Below are positions 1 through 10,970 of a stretch of DNA of 64,000 nt, piece after piece; position 1 is the first letter of the stretch; every line of letters begins with the position of its first letter. Below the pieces are notes generated by a model. The model ran no database searches, was not told the origin of the DNA, and worked only from the letters and a program-made list of their open reading frames with translations. Made by a program: the position numbers and the translations under genes. Source of the DNA: Haematococcus lacustris (lineage: Eukaryota > Chlorophyta > Chlorophyceae > Chlamydomonadales > Haematococcaceae); assembly GCA_030144725.1 (NCBI GenBank), contig JASKMD010000006.1:4725555-4789554 (forward strand). The letters are read 5' to 3'.

Positions 1-601
1 GTACACACACAAACGGATAAACTGCCCGATATCCCAGCATTCTGTCTAGTAGTTCCAGCCCCACTGTAACATCCCTGAAAAATGATATGTACCAAGTTCT
101 AAGTCAAGATATTTAATTTTGCTCTGGCTAATTTCAGCGAATAGTACACATATCACACGCAAAGCGCTGGGCATTTCGCCACTACACACGAACCGGTAGT
201 TGAAGAGCTGGCGCATACTGCTGCAACCCAGGTAAAAGTAGAGGTAGCGACACTCACAACTTGTGAATCACAAGGGAAACAACTGTAAATGTATATCGCT
301 CTTGGTGGGGGGGTGGGGGTGAAAATGAGGCTGAAAGCATGAACTGATGAGAACTGACACGGGTAGAACGGATGAGATGCCACGAATGATGTGTCGCAGA
401 ACCTGCTGGCCCACCCCAGTGTGTATGCCTAGCCTCAATTGTTGGCTGCAGCCTACAGGCCTGGACGGTTGGCAGTGGAGGCTGTTGTCAAGGTACCCGA
501 GGCCCTTGGCAGCCCTCTTGTCCCTCGAGACGGCTGCTTCCACTATGTAGTGGGCACACTCAGCTGATTCCGCTTCTACTCTTGAAACTCCTGCATTGCA
601 G
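1..601. other. No gene recognised; 5' flank or intron of receptor fragment
   Basis: I see no convincing exon here. The stretch ends in a pyrimidine-rich run and a TTGCAG acceptor at 596-601, so at least its right part is probably intron of the receptor gene that follows. Earlier exons of that gene are expected upstream but were not recognised. Confidence 0.5.
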
Positions 602-909
602 TGGGCATGGTACTGCCACCGCTGCCCCTGGTGCTGTTGCCTCTGCCTCAGGTGCTTGAGGTGCTGTCCTACCAATCACAGCTGCTTATTGTGGTGTTTG
701 CCTTCTCCAACTTGATCCTCATCGCCTCCTACACCGCCAACCTGGCAGCTGTGCTGACGTCTTCAGCCACAAGGACAGGCCTCAACACCCTGGCTGACCT
801 TCGTGGGCTGCCAGTTCTCGCCCATGGGCCCTGCATGGACGACCTGGCTAAGAATTACCAAGTATATGCACAGCGCCTGGACTGGGAGGGGGATGCCACA
901 TGGAATCAG
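602..909 (+). CDS. Ionotropic glutamate receptor-like channel, internal exon
   Basis: This exon encodes part of the pore of a ligand-gated cation channel of the glutamate receptor family, acting in a membrane. The decisive feature is a hydrophobic segment ending in SYTANLAAVLT (about 727-760), the conserved gate at the end of transmembrane helix M3. It is followed by LNTLADLRGLPV, the expected start of the second ligand-binding lobe (S2). The exon is bounded on the left by a TTGCAG acceptor ending at 601. On the right there is a likely GC-type donor (CAG, then GCAAGT at 910), which leaves the frame in phase 0. Ligand-binding lobe S1, the pore loop, the rest of S2 and M4 were not found in the window. 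It is therefore a partial gene, either continuing through unrecognised exons or truncated. The family assignment is strong; ligand and ion selectivity cannot be inferred. Confidence 0.85.
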
Positions 910-1736
910 GCAAGTTGCTGGTCCCATGCTGCCTCTTACAAAACCTTGGTACACATGCATACCTCACGCCTCATGCCACTCACTAATGACCCAACCCCAG
1001 CTCCCCGCATACGGCCGGTTTCTTGACCAACAGCATCATATACCCTCCTTTGCACCCGCCCGCCCGCCCGCCCGCCCAGTCCCCCCAGTGGCAGTCATGG
1101 CCCAAGCTGCTTGGTGACGCTCATGTCGTAGCAGCAGTTGCAGGTCACCATGGCTTGGGGAGGCTAGGTGGCCCGGTGCTGCCCGGTGCAGGCAGGTGAT
1201 AGCCAAGGCTTAGGCGCATGGGCAGAGCTCAAGCCATGTCCCTTGCACCTCGGCTTGTCATGGCTGCAGGTGGTGGGAAGTCGGTGGCTAATCCATTGTG
1301 TCGTCAACATCGTGTGCAAGGAAGTGTTGGCTGCAGGTATTCCGTGAGTTATTATCATGACGATGGCCAAGACCACATGCTTTCTAGGACAAGGTACAAG
1401 GGACAAAATACATGAACCATTGCATGCATGTTGTGTATGCAATGAGCTGGCATGGCTGATGCATGGCTGTCTATGGTTCGTCATCGCGTTTTCACGGCTG
1501 CTCATGGTGTCATGATAGGCTTTCGCCATGCTCCGCGCTTGACATGTTATGGCTGCTGGACGGAAATGGTACACATGCATGATCTATGTGATGTCAATGA
1601 TCATGCTGCAGATGACCACCCCATGGATAGGTGTTGCATTGTTAGGCCATGCTCGAATGATAAGCATTGATATGCATAGCTGGTTGCAATTGCACACAGG
1701 TCGGTACATGTTGCATGCGCGTATTACAGCTTGTAG
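910..1736. other. No gene recognised
   Basis: This should be intron or downstream sequence of the receptor gene, but I could not recognise a further receptor exon. It contains a short GCCC run near 1059-1076 and many ATGCAT-rich words, nothing more specific. Confidence 0.4.
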
Positions 1737-2257
1737 CAGTGCTTTTTCCAATGCGTGGGAGTTGGGAGCTGGGAGCTGCATGACACTTTTTTGCATGGAG
1801 GCGTGGGAGCGGGAGCTGGGAGCTGGGAGCTCGAGCCAAAAACGGTGCATGCGGTCTCCATGCGGCTCCTCCGCGCTCCCGTTTCCAATGCTTGGAGATG
1901 GGAGCTAGGCATGCAGCCCCCATGTCCTGCGCATGTCCTCCCAAAAGGGCCTCCTGGCTCCAATGGATCCCATGCTGGGAGCCCAGTGGAGCCAGGCGCG
2001 GAGAACATGGGGCGCTTGGAGCTGCATTTCAAATTTAATTTGATTTGCACCACAACCTGCAATAGGCAGAGACCATAGGCTTGCAAAGCACCAGTCCACC
2101 AAGAGTCGTGTTGCAAACTTGTAAAAATGCAGCCAAAAGGGTCCATGCAGCTCCAAGCTCCCAGATTTAGCGCAATGGAAACACCGAATCGGTGCATGGG
2201 CCCATGCGGCTCCGCTCCCAGCTCCCAGCTCCCATGCAGCCTATTGGAAAAGCACTG
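1737..2257. mobile_element. Candidate hAT-like MITE, 521 bp
   Basis: The left edge reads CAGTGCTTTTTCCAAT and the right edge, read on the minus strand, CAGTGCTTTTCCAAT. That is a 15-bp near-perfect terminal inverted repeat beginning CAGTG, as in many hAT transposons. Inside both ends lie arrays of GGGAGCTGGGAGCT in inverted orientation, a plausible set of subterminal binding repeats. There is no coding sequence. The expected 8-bp target duplication is not visible: the flanks are GCTTGTAG and TTTGACTG. It could instead be a decayed copy or a chance foldback. Confidence 0.4.
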
Positions 2258-2404
2258 TTTGACTGCTGCATACACATGGTGCATGCACGCTAGCATACAA
2301 GACGCATGCGTAAAGCTAGATGTTGTAAGAGGGAGGAACGTATCTCGCTATGAGGTACTCTGAACCCAGAGTTGTACAAGCTACCCCTCTGTAAGCTCGT
2401 GGTA

Positions 2405-2535
2405 CTCGGTATTTAAGCTAGATATAGATCTAGATGTAGATCTAGCCAGAGGTCTAGCCTGAGACCTAGATCTAGCCTGATATGTACATCTAAATCTAGA
2501 TATAGCCTGAAGTCTAGATATAGCCCGAGATCAAG
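2405..2535. repeat. Short degenerate CTAGAT/AGATCTAG repeat
   Basis: About ten copies of a 6-10 bp palindromic word (AGATCTAG, CTAGATATAG, CTAGCCTGA) are packed in 130 bp. No coding potential is seen. Confidence 0.7.
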
Positions 2536-3818
2536 GTCCAGATCCGGTGGGGTACGTGGCTGAAAACCCTACATGCTACACCTTGATTGTCAAGTTCGTA
2601 GAGCTCATCTTTGCCATGCGAGTATCCCGGCGCTGCTAGCCATGGTCTGCTGACGCGATGCCATTCATGACATTCCGCTGGTTTTTTACGCGAGCGTGGT
2701 AGCATTTGCACGTAAATGGTTGTACCCGCCAATCACAGCCACCACTGCCTGGCATCAGCCTTTCCTTCACTCCTCTGTAAACCACTGCTGTGCTACAGCA
2801 TGCCAGAAGCAACATTGTGCCACATGCACTCCTTGCCATGCCCGTTCTCTGTCTAGCAGCCCACACTGTAGTGTATGATGCCCGCCTGATGTGCATCCAC
2901 ACACATGCGTCTTCCTGCATACTTGACAACATGCTTGCATGCATGCTGCTTGCACCAGCGAGCACCCCTTCCTTGGTCCACCCAACGCAACGACCCACAA
3001 CACCCTCAACGACCAATGCCTTGGGTAGGGTGTGCACGTTTGTCTTGCTCACCTAGAAAACCAGGACGGTGAAAGGGATATAGGGCAAGGGTCCACAGGC
3101 AGGTGGGAGGGGTGTGTGTGTGTATGTGCACTGGACTCCACCGCGATGGCAACCTTGCCAAGGCTGCGCAGCTCTCCCGCCCTCAAAGGGACAAGGGGAG
3201 AGGAAGGTGCCTTGTGCACCAAGTCACACTTTGCGCAGCTCTCCCGCCCACAAAGACACGTGTCTCACATGTGACCGGCTGCGATGAGAGCCCCCGACCC
3301 ACCCTGACCCCCACATATTTTCAGCTCAGAACAACTAACCTACGTGCGACTGGCTGCGAGGAGCCTCCCCACCCCTGCTCCACACCCCAGCAGGCACGTG
3401 AGACAGGTGCATGCGGCATCATGCCCTGTTGAGCATCACAACAACGGCACCCCATGGTGAGACTAGGAGTGGGGCCTGCAGAAGGGAACAAAGGACGAAA
3501 ACACGCCGCGACACACCCTGCCGCATTCCCTTCCCTCCAGCAAGCTGTAGTGGAGGGGTTAGGCGCCATCAACTCCTTGGCCCCAGGGCTCTGCCCTCTG
3601 CCCCCTGCCCCCTGCCGTCTGCCAGCTGCCCCTCACCCCTTGCCCCCTGCACCCCATCCCTGTCTGTCTAGCTGCATCCAGAGAAGGTCCTCAGGCAAGG
3701 GGCAAGGGGGGGGCTGCCCACTCTTGGCCCTTGGCCCTGCTGCCCTTGCAGCCCTGCCCATCTCCCCCTCCCTTGCCCAACTCCCCAGGGGGCTGCAGCG
3801 CCACTGGTCAGCAGCAGC
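2536..3818. other. No gene recognised
   Basis: I cannot assign any exon here. Two similar CGCAGCTCTCCCGCC words recur near 3165 and 3234, and 3590-3800 is a C-rich run (CCCCTGCCCCCTG). The right part lies just downstream of the coiled-coil gene stop and is probably its 3' untranslated region. Confidence 0.4.
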
Positions 3819-6800
3819 CTAGTACACCGCAAAGCTGCTGGTGCGGGCCTTGCGGGGGCGGCCCACTGCCCCAGAGGCCAGGGGGCTGGCCCGCGGTGCC
3901 CCCACCCCTGTGGCCAGACTCAACTGCCCAGCACCCAGGCCCGGCCCCCCTCCCTCCCCCCCTGCCCCGCCCAGCCCCCACCCCCCGTCCAACTCAGCGA
4001 GACCCAGCTGCCCAGCCGCCCCTTGGACCCCCTCGCTGCCCTCCCCCCCAGTGCTGCCAGCCCCTATTTCCACCCCTGCCCCTACCGCTGCCCGCCGCTG
4101 CACCTGGCCCAGCTCCCTTGCCTGCTGCAGGCTCATCTGCTCTGCCAGCCACTGCTTGCTCTGCTGGCTGCTGGCGCTGAGGGCAGGGCTGCCGGGGGGC
4201 GGCTGCTGCAGCGCACTCTGACTGTTCAGCCACTGCTGGGTGGCCTGAGCCACGGCCAGCGCACCCACATGGAGGGGCACCCCTGGGGTCATGCCCCTGC
4301 TGCTGCCCGGCTCCCCCCCTAAGGAGGCCATGGGGCTGCCGCCCGGCCGGTAGAATGAGGCGCCGCGCCGGGGCCCCCTGGGGTGGGAGGGAGTGTGGGC
4401 GATCGCCCGAGCCACTGCTGCCGCGGGGCTGAGGGATGCCTGGGAGGGGGCGGGGGCGGGTGCGGGGGCGGGGGCCGGGGCCGGGGCCGGGGCAGCGGGT
4501 GGGGTGGGTGGGGGTGGAACCTGGGGGTGCAGGTCTGAGGTGCTGCTGGAGGAGGAGGGTGGGCGGGCGGGGGGTGGGGGAGGCCCACTGCCGCTGCTGC
4601 GGGCGGCAAGGACAGCTGCGAGGGGGATGGAGCCAGAGGCCCCAGAGGCTAGGGGGGCGGACTGGGGTTTGAGTGGCGCCCCCACCCACTGGCTGCTGCT
4701 GCTGCTGTGGTGGTCCCCAGACAGGCGGCTGCTGGGGGCGGAGCGGAGGGAGCTTGCCCCTGGCTGCAGCGACCAGGGCATGAAGGTGAGGGACGGCTGG
4801 CGCTCAACAGGCTGAGGGCTGGGGGGCAGCAGGCTGGGGGCGGCGGGGCTGGGGCCGCTGTTGGCCTCCTGCTGCAAGGTGAAGAACAGGGAGGGGCGGC
4901 GTTGACCCGCCTGCTCAGGCGTGCGCACCGCTTGCACCCCGTCCCCCCGGCCTGGCTGCTGTGCTGCCCCCACAGGCTGCTGCGACTCTGCTGCTGCTGC
5001 TACTGTCGCTTCCTTTGCTTTCTCTGCTGCCACTGTACCCTGCTGCTGCTGCTGCTGCTGCTTCTGGAGTGCTGCCAGCTGGCTCTGCAGGTCCTGCAGG
5101 GCGTTGGCCTGGCTTGCCAGCTGTGCCTGCATCTGCGCCTGCTGCTGAGCAGCGCTGGCGGCGGCGGCGCTCGCCTCGACCCGCAGCTGCTGGAGGGCGG
5201 TGTCAGTGGCGGCGGCACGGCCCTGGCTGGTGGCTAGTTGCTCCAGCAGCAGGGATAGGGGGTCAGGGTGGCTGGGGTCCAGCCCACTGTCATTACGCCA
5301 CTGAGGGGGGCAGGCAGGCAGCCGGCACGCATCAGCATCATCAGCAGTAGCAGTGCGCAGCAGCAGGCTGATGGTAGCAGTAGAGCGCAGGAGCAGCCGT
5401 AAAGCAGCAGGCAAGCCCGCACCCGCATCACATCACCCCAATACACTGCTCGCTTTCATTAGCCCATCACCCCATTACCCTGGTACCCTAATGCAGCGCC
5501 TACATAGCATCACATCACCCTCCACCTGTTGAGCACCGCCCGCTGACCCCGGTGGGCACTCAGTACAGTACACCTAGGCTCCCCTGCCCGACTTCAGTGA
5601 CTGGAAGCCCCAGCCACCCAGCTGTATACACCCAACCCAGCAGTAAAACGTGTAAATCCCATGAATTTCATGAATGTCATGTACATAATTATATAATTAA
5701 ACACATATATATTCACTTAATTTAGTATCCCACAATGCTATCACGTCTGCCCACCTTATCCAGCCGCCCAGCCAGCTCCCTGTGCTCAGCCTTAGCCTTG
5801 GTCATCTCATACACGGCCTGCAGGACAAGTCAGCCAGCCTCACACATCACACCCCGAGCCAGACCACCCCCCTGGCCCTAACCCCTGCAGCAGCAGCAGC
5901 AGCAGCGACAGGCCTCAGCAGCAGGCCCCAGGGGCAGCTGCCCCCTATCCAGGCCCAGGCCCAGTAGCAGCCCCCAGCGGCACCACCCCATGCAGATCAT
6001 AAGCTGGGCATGGGGCACCTCACAGCACAGCTGTGGCCATGGACAAAGCTGTGGACCTCTATGCTTTAAACTTGTGTTATACATTAGCCACACATCCATG
6101 TGCTTCTGCGCAAACAAAGGAGACAGTTGTGGGCAGATAAGATATGAAACGCACGACTTTGGCCTTGCATCTGCGTTGATGCAGAGATGTGTGGGTATGC
6201 GGGTGCGCCGGAGAGCAGGTGCCCAGGCATCTGGGCAAACGAAGAAAAGATGTAAAAAAGAGACACTGGTGTGCCAGTGCCCCGGGTGTGCTGGATGTTA
6301 AGGGTGAGGGGGCAGCGGGAGGCGGGCAGGCACCTACCTTGCTGTACTCGGTCTGCAGGTCAGTCAGCTCCCGCTGGCTGCGACTCAGCGCCGCATGCAA
6401 GCCGGTGACGGCCACTGCACTGCCCCCTGACGCCCGCAGCGCCTCGGCTTCAGCCGTCACCGCCCGCAGCTGCTCCGACAGGCAAGCCATGTCCACCTGC
6501 AGCCAGCACCACCACCAGCACCACCACCACCAGCACCACCACCATCACCAGCATACTTGTCTACATGCCGCTACCTGCAGAGTGCCACCTCCTCCATAAC
6601 AGTGTTCATTAAGCTGCATGGCAATGTCCTGGCCCAGGGCAGAAACCAGGGTTGGTTGAGATAACTCCAGGGGCCATTGAGGGCAAGACAGAGTGGGGGC
6701 AGTACTAAGAGTGAGAGAGAGAGTGAGGCGGGCTTCTGAGAGGAAGGCACAGTAAGGGTGAGGGCATTGAGAGGGTGAAGGGAGAGGGGGGGACTGAGAG

Positions 6801-9377
6801 CGCTGGCAGGGCCTGGCGGGGGTACAGCCGACGACTAGCAGAGCAGCCAGGCAGCAGGCAAGCACAACAAGGTGGGGTGCTAGCAGCGCAGCGCAGCACA
6901 GCCAGGCAGCCAGGCAGGCAGGCAGGCAGGCAGGCAGGAAGGCAGGTGGGGGGGGCAGGCAGGCTGGCCCGCCAACAGCCCCTGAAGCATGCGCTACTGC
7001 CCCTGCTGCCCTACTCAGTGCCCGCAGCTAAACCAGTGGCATGGCAGTCACACTCCTAGCAGGGCCCTGCCTGGCACTGACACAGCTTTGCAGCCACATC
7101 CCACGCGACCCCAAACGTGACGGCACCCCTCCCCCTGGCCCTCCTCCCCCCTTCCTGCACTCCCCACCCACCCTCATGCCCCCTGACCCGCCCTCCACCA
7201 CACCCCGGCCTGACAGTGCTCTTGCCTGAGCCTTGGCTGCCGCCGCCTCCAGTCCAGCCACCCGCCCCCTGAGCACCGCCCCCTGCTCCTGCGCAGTCCT
7301 CTCCCCCGCCCTGGCCGCCTCCACCTCCCTGCCCGCCCCCGCAACCTCCCCAGCCAGCTCCCGCCGCTGCAGCTCCGCCTCTTCAGCCCTCCTCTGCGCT
7401 GCCGCCGCCCGCTGATGCGCTTCAGCCACCGCGGCCTCCAGCTGCGCCACCCGCTCAGCCTGCGCTGTCCCCACCGTCGCCTGCTGCGCACGCAGCTGTG
7501 CCTGCAGCCGGTCAACCTGCCCTGCCCAGCCTGCCCGCTCCGCTGTCAACTCCGCCAGCGCCTTCTCCGATGCAGCCAACGCCCGCTCAGCGACAGCGGC
7601 CCGCTCCCTAGCCTCGCCCTGCTGTCGCGAGTAGGAGGCCGAGGCGTGGGAGGAGTCTGCCAGGCGGGCCTGCAGCAGGGAGCGCTCGCAGCGAAGCGAC
7701 TCGACCTCACGCCGGGCCGCCTCCAACTCGGCGCGGGGCCCACGCTCACCGCCACGGCTGCGCAGGTCCTGCAGCGCGCCAGCAGCCAGCCTCAGCGGCC
7801 CACGCAAGGTCCAGGCAAGGTGCGGGAGAGGGGTAGCAGCTGGGGGGAGCATGCAGCAGGCGCCTGAGCTGGCCTAGCCACACGGACACGACAGCAGCAG
7901 GGAATCAGCAGCAGCTGCAGCTGCCACCTCCAGCCACACTAAGGTGAGGCAGTGCGCAGCGGGAGGAGCAAGGACAGCGTGCAGCAGGCCGCAGACCTGC
8001 CCAGCCAAGCACCAGCACTAAGTCACCACCTCCACCTCCAGCACCATGTCACCTTCATGTCACCACCATGTGACCATCATCTGACCACCATGTGACCACC
8101 ATGTGCCCACCATGGCAGGCAGGCAGCACCATGTCACTACCTCGAGCACAAGCGATGCCGCTGAAGACGACGCGCTGCTTCAGTCACCTAAACAGCGCTA
8201 AGTAAGCAGCCTGGGGACATGGCCTGGTTGTAGGGAGCCGGCACGTCAATGCCGCTGCCTCAAGTGCAAACACTGCCACTGGAACTGCCCCACCACCCTA
8301 CCCTCTTCACGCTTGACACTTGACCCTCTTGACACTCCCTCTTAACGCTGTGACTGCAGAGCTACAGACTGCTAAGCCAGGGTCAGGCTGCAGCCGGCCC
8401 CTGGCTCCTGCTGCTGGGCTAGGCAGGCGGCTGACATGCGTTCAGGGGTCGGTGGGGGTTGGGGTGGGGGTGGGAGTGTGGAGGGGGGGCTGCTGGCAGT
8501 GGGCGGGCCTGCCTGGCCTGCAAGATGACGCCGTGCCTCAGGCAGCCAAGACAGCCTGCCTGCTGCGCCAGGGTTGGGCTGCGGCTGCTGGGCTGGGCAG
8601 GTGGCTGGGCAGGTGGCTGGGCAGGTGGCTGGGCAGGTGGCTGGGCAGGTGGCTCGGTCAGCAGGCCGCCGCTGGAAGCAAAGCTGGAGCTATGTGAGCA
8701 GCCCTGGGGACGGAGCTCTGCTGCCCACTGCTGCCCTGCTGCTGCCCTGCTGCCCCCTGCTACCCTGCTGCTGTCGTACAGCCCTCAGCTGCCCTGCATT
8801 GCTCTTGTACCTATGCAGGTGGCAGCTGCAAAAGACTAGTCGCCTGCCTACCCACTTCCCGAGCCGCTGCGCCTAACACCCCTCCCCCTTCCTTCGCCAT
8901 GGATGAGCCTTGCCCCGGCCTGTTTTTCATCTGCTGACCCCCCCCTGGGCTTCCCGGCCCCCACCCACCCACCTGCCTGCCTGCCTACCTCCTGCACACC
9001 GACAAGGCAGCAGACCTCCGCAAGCAGCTGCGCCTGGCCACCAGACCCAGGCCGCTGCGCCCGGTCCCCTTCCCCTCCTTTACCATGGCTTGCCTCGGCC
9101 TGGTTCCCATCAGCTGACCCCGCCTTCCCAGCACCCACCCACCCACCTCGGCCTCCTCCCTGGCCTCCCTTAGCTGCGCCTCCGCCCTGGCTCTGACCTC
9201 CTCCAACTCCCCCTCCACCTCGCGCCGCTTGGCCCGCGCTATGTCCAGCTCCCCCTGCAGGTGCTCCACGCGCCGCCTGTGCCAGGCCAGCTCCTCGTTG
9301 AACTTGCGCTCCAGCTCAGCCTGCAGCGCCATAGACCGGGCCTCAGCCAGTGCTAGGCTGAGGCGGCAGTGCACAGA
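3819..9377 (-). CDS. Coiled-coil protein with low-complexity C-terminal tail (5' end not found)
   Basis: Five minus-strand exons splice together, all in phase 0: 9377-9147, 7768-7226 (GC-type donor), 6496-6338, 5817-5755 and 5300-3819. Together they give about 825 residues, with no start codon identified upstream of 9377. The first four exons are long Ala/Glu/Arg/Leu-rich heptad sequence (for example LAEARSMALQAELERKFNEE), a predicted extended coiled coil. The last exon begins with more coil and a poly-Gln run. It then becomes a disordered Ser/Pro/Gly-rich tail with Pro-Ala repeats and ends in the basic sequence GRPRKARTSSFAVY. No enzymatic domain is visible, so a structural, cytoskeletal or golgin-like role is possible but not shown. 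Splice sites are good (CCCCCCTCAG acceptor before 5300; AAG/GTAGGT donor at 6338). Introns contain simple repeats. Confidence 0.7.
8591..8653 (+). repeat. 12-bp tandem repeat GGCTGGGCAGGT, about 5 copies
   Basis: Nearly perfect head-to-tail copies lie in the large intron between 9147 and 7768 of the coiled-coil gene. Confidence 0.85.
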
Positions 9378-10876
9378 CTGGGCAGCAGCACACGGGCAAA
9401 AGGACATAGGGCATGAAGAGAAGCCAGCAGGGCAAAGACAGCGTGGGGTGGACAAGGCTGAGGCAGGAGTGCACACAGACCAGGCAGCAGCAGGCAGCAG
9501 GCACAGGCACATGCACAGGCACAGGCACAGGCGGAGCAGTGAGCAGCAGGCAGCAGGCCAAACCAACCGGCACCAGGCAGATGCTGAGGCGGGCCAGCCG
9601 GCAGTCCTCATGGACTGGGACACAGCAATGGCAGGTGGGCTGGTTCAGGCCTGCCTGCATGGCTGCCGGGGCTGGTGGGGGGCCTGGCTCGAAACGCGCT
9701 GCTGGTCGCCATCAATACTCAGGTGCCAGTTGTTGCTGCATTACGCTGCATGGCAGCCAGCCTGAATGGCTGCTGGACATTGAATATCACTCGCTTGGCA
9801 TTGAATACTAAACGTTGGGCATCAGGAGATAATGACATGGCTGGTAGCCAGCAGCACTGAGGTGTTTAGCAGCGGTGCTGAAGGCTGTGGCTGCAATGCT
9901 TGAGCGCAGTCTGCTACCGGCACTCAGCAGCTGGGGATTTGAGGTACCCCAGGATAAGAACGGGTGTTTCATAGGTCCAGGGTTTAGGGTGGCGGTGGCT
10001 GCATGCTGCCCTGGGCTGCCTAGCACTGGGGCAACAAGCAGGTTTGAGTAGCAGGCTACCTCACGCTCTGTACTACCAGCGACCTGCGACACTAGGCTGT
10101 GTGTTGGGCTGTAAGCTGGGTGCATGCCGCCTGGTGATGTTAACATCTGCTCTGGGTGTGACACGCCCTTGTGCCCTTATGCCCTTACGCCCAGGCGGCG
10201 CTTGATTGCCTAGTCTGAAGCTAAAGCTGCAGGTTGGAACCCCTGGCATCGCTGTGTTAAAGAGGCGGGCTGAGGCCTGATGCCTGGTGATAGCCGGCGT
10301 GCCAGGGATTTTGTCCAAGGCCGGGCCGGGCGAGATGCCCCTCAACCTCGGATCACCGTTGCGTTGTGCAGCCGTTGCCGCGCCATCACCTGCTTCAGGC
10401 TGGTCATCGCTTCCACACTCTTTCTCGCCGAGGATAGGATTGGTACAGAGAGTTTCCCGTTCTGGAATGTCTCCGGCGGAGACTTACCCAACTGCCCATC
10501 GGTCCAGGTTCCCCCCTGCGATGGACGCTGCGAGCGTGGCCTGCGTCACAAGGGTTCGGCGCAGCTGCGACGCGCTCACCTTGGCATCAGGAGTAGCGTC
10601 CATGACGCCACCGCGCAGTTTGCTGCTCCTCAACTGCGGCGAGGCTATAGAGCCAGATGTGCCTACTTTGACTGATAACTGCTATAGGGGTGGCAAAGAC
10701 AATCGTGTGCCGCGTGGCAAACTCAGCTTACACCTTCACTTTTCAACACTATTCAAATCTGGTGCAGTTGGTTTTCTCAGCGCCATATTCCCCAATGACG
10801 AGGCGATGATTTATCTGAAAACTGAAGTGTCAGTACCTAGCCGGTAAACAGCCGTCACATTTACCTAACTTCCAAC
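9378..10876. other. Mostly unassigned; one doubtful 186-residue ORF
   Basis: The stretch should hold the missing 5' exons of the minus-strand coiled-coil gene, but I could not identify them with confidence. A plus-strand open frame at 10287-10847 (ends with TEVSVPSR and a stop) has no recognisable domain or splice context and may be chance. Base composition falls between 10660 and 10860, suggesting a boundary with the Fanzor-containing element. Confidence 0.35.
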
Positions 10877-10900
10877 CCCCACCCCCTTGCGAGGGTGGGG
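10877..10900. other. GC-rich hairpin just downstream of the Fanzor gene
   Basis: CCCCACCC (10877-10884) pairs with GGGTGGGG (10893-10900) across an 8-base loop. It lies about 70 bp beyond the end of the minus-strand Fanzor-like gene, where guide RNAs of Fanzor/TnpB elements are normally encoded. It could be part of the guide scaffold or of the transposon end. This is inference from position only. Confidence 0.4.
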
Positions 10901-10970
10901 CGATAGGTGTTGGCATGAAACGCATGCAGTGATGTAAGCAACAGCTTAAGCATTGCCTAGTGAACACATA

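Noticed and set aside
4393..4815. Gly/Ala-rich plus-strand frames
   Set aside because: Antisense to the low-complexity exon of the coiled-coil gene.
10287..10847. 186-residue plus-strand ORF
   Set aside because: No domain, no splice context and a change of composition in the middle; not listed as a gene.
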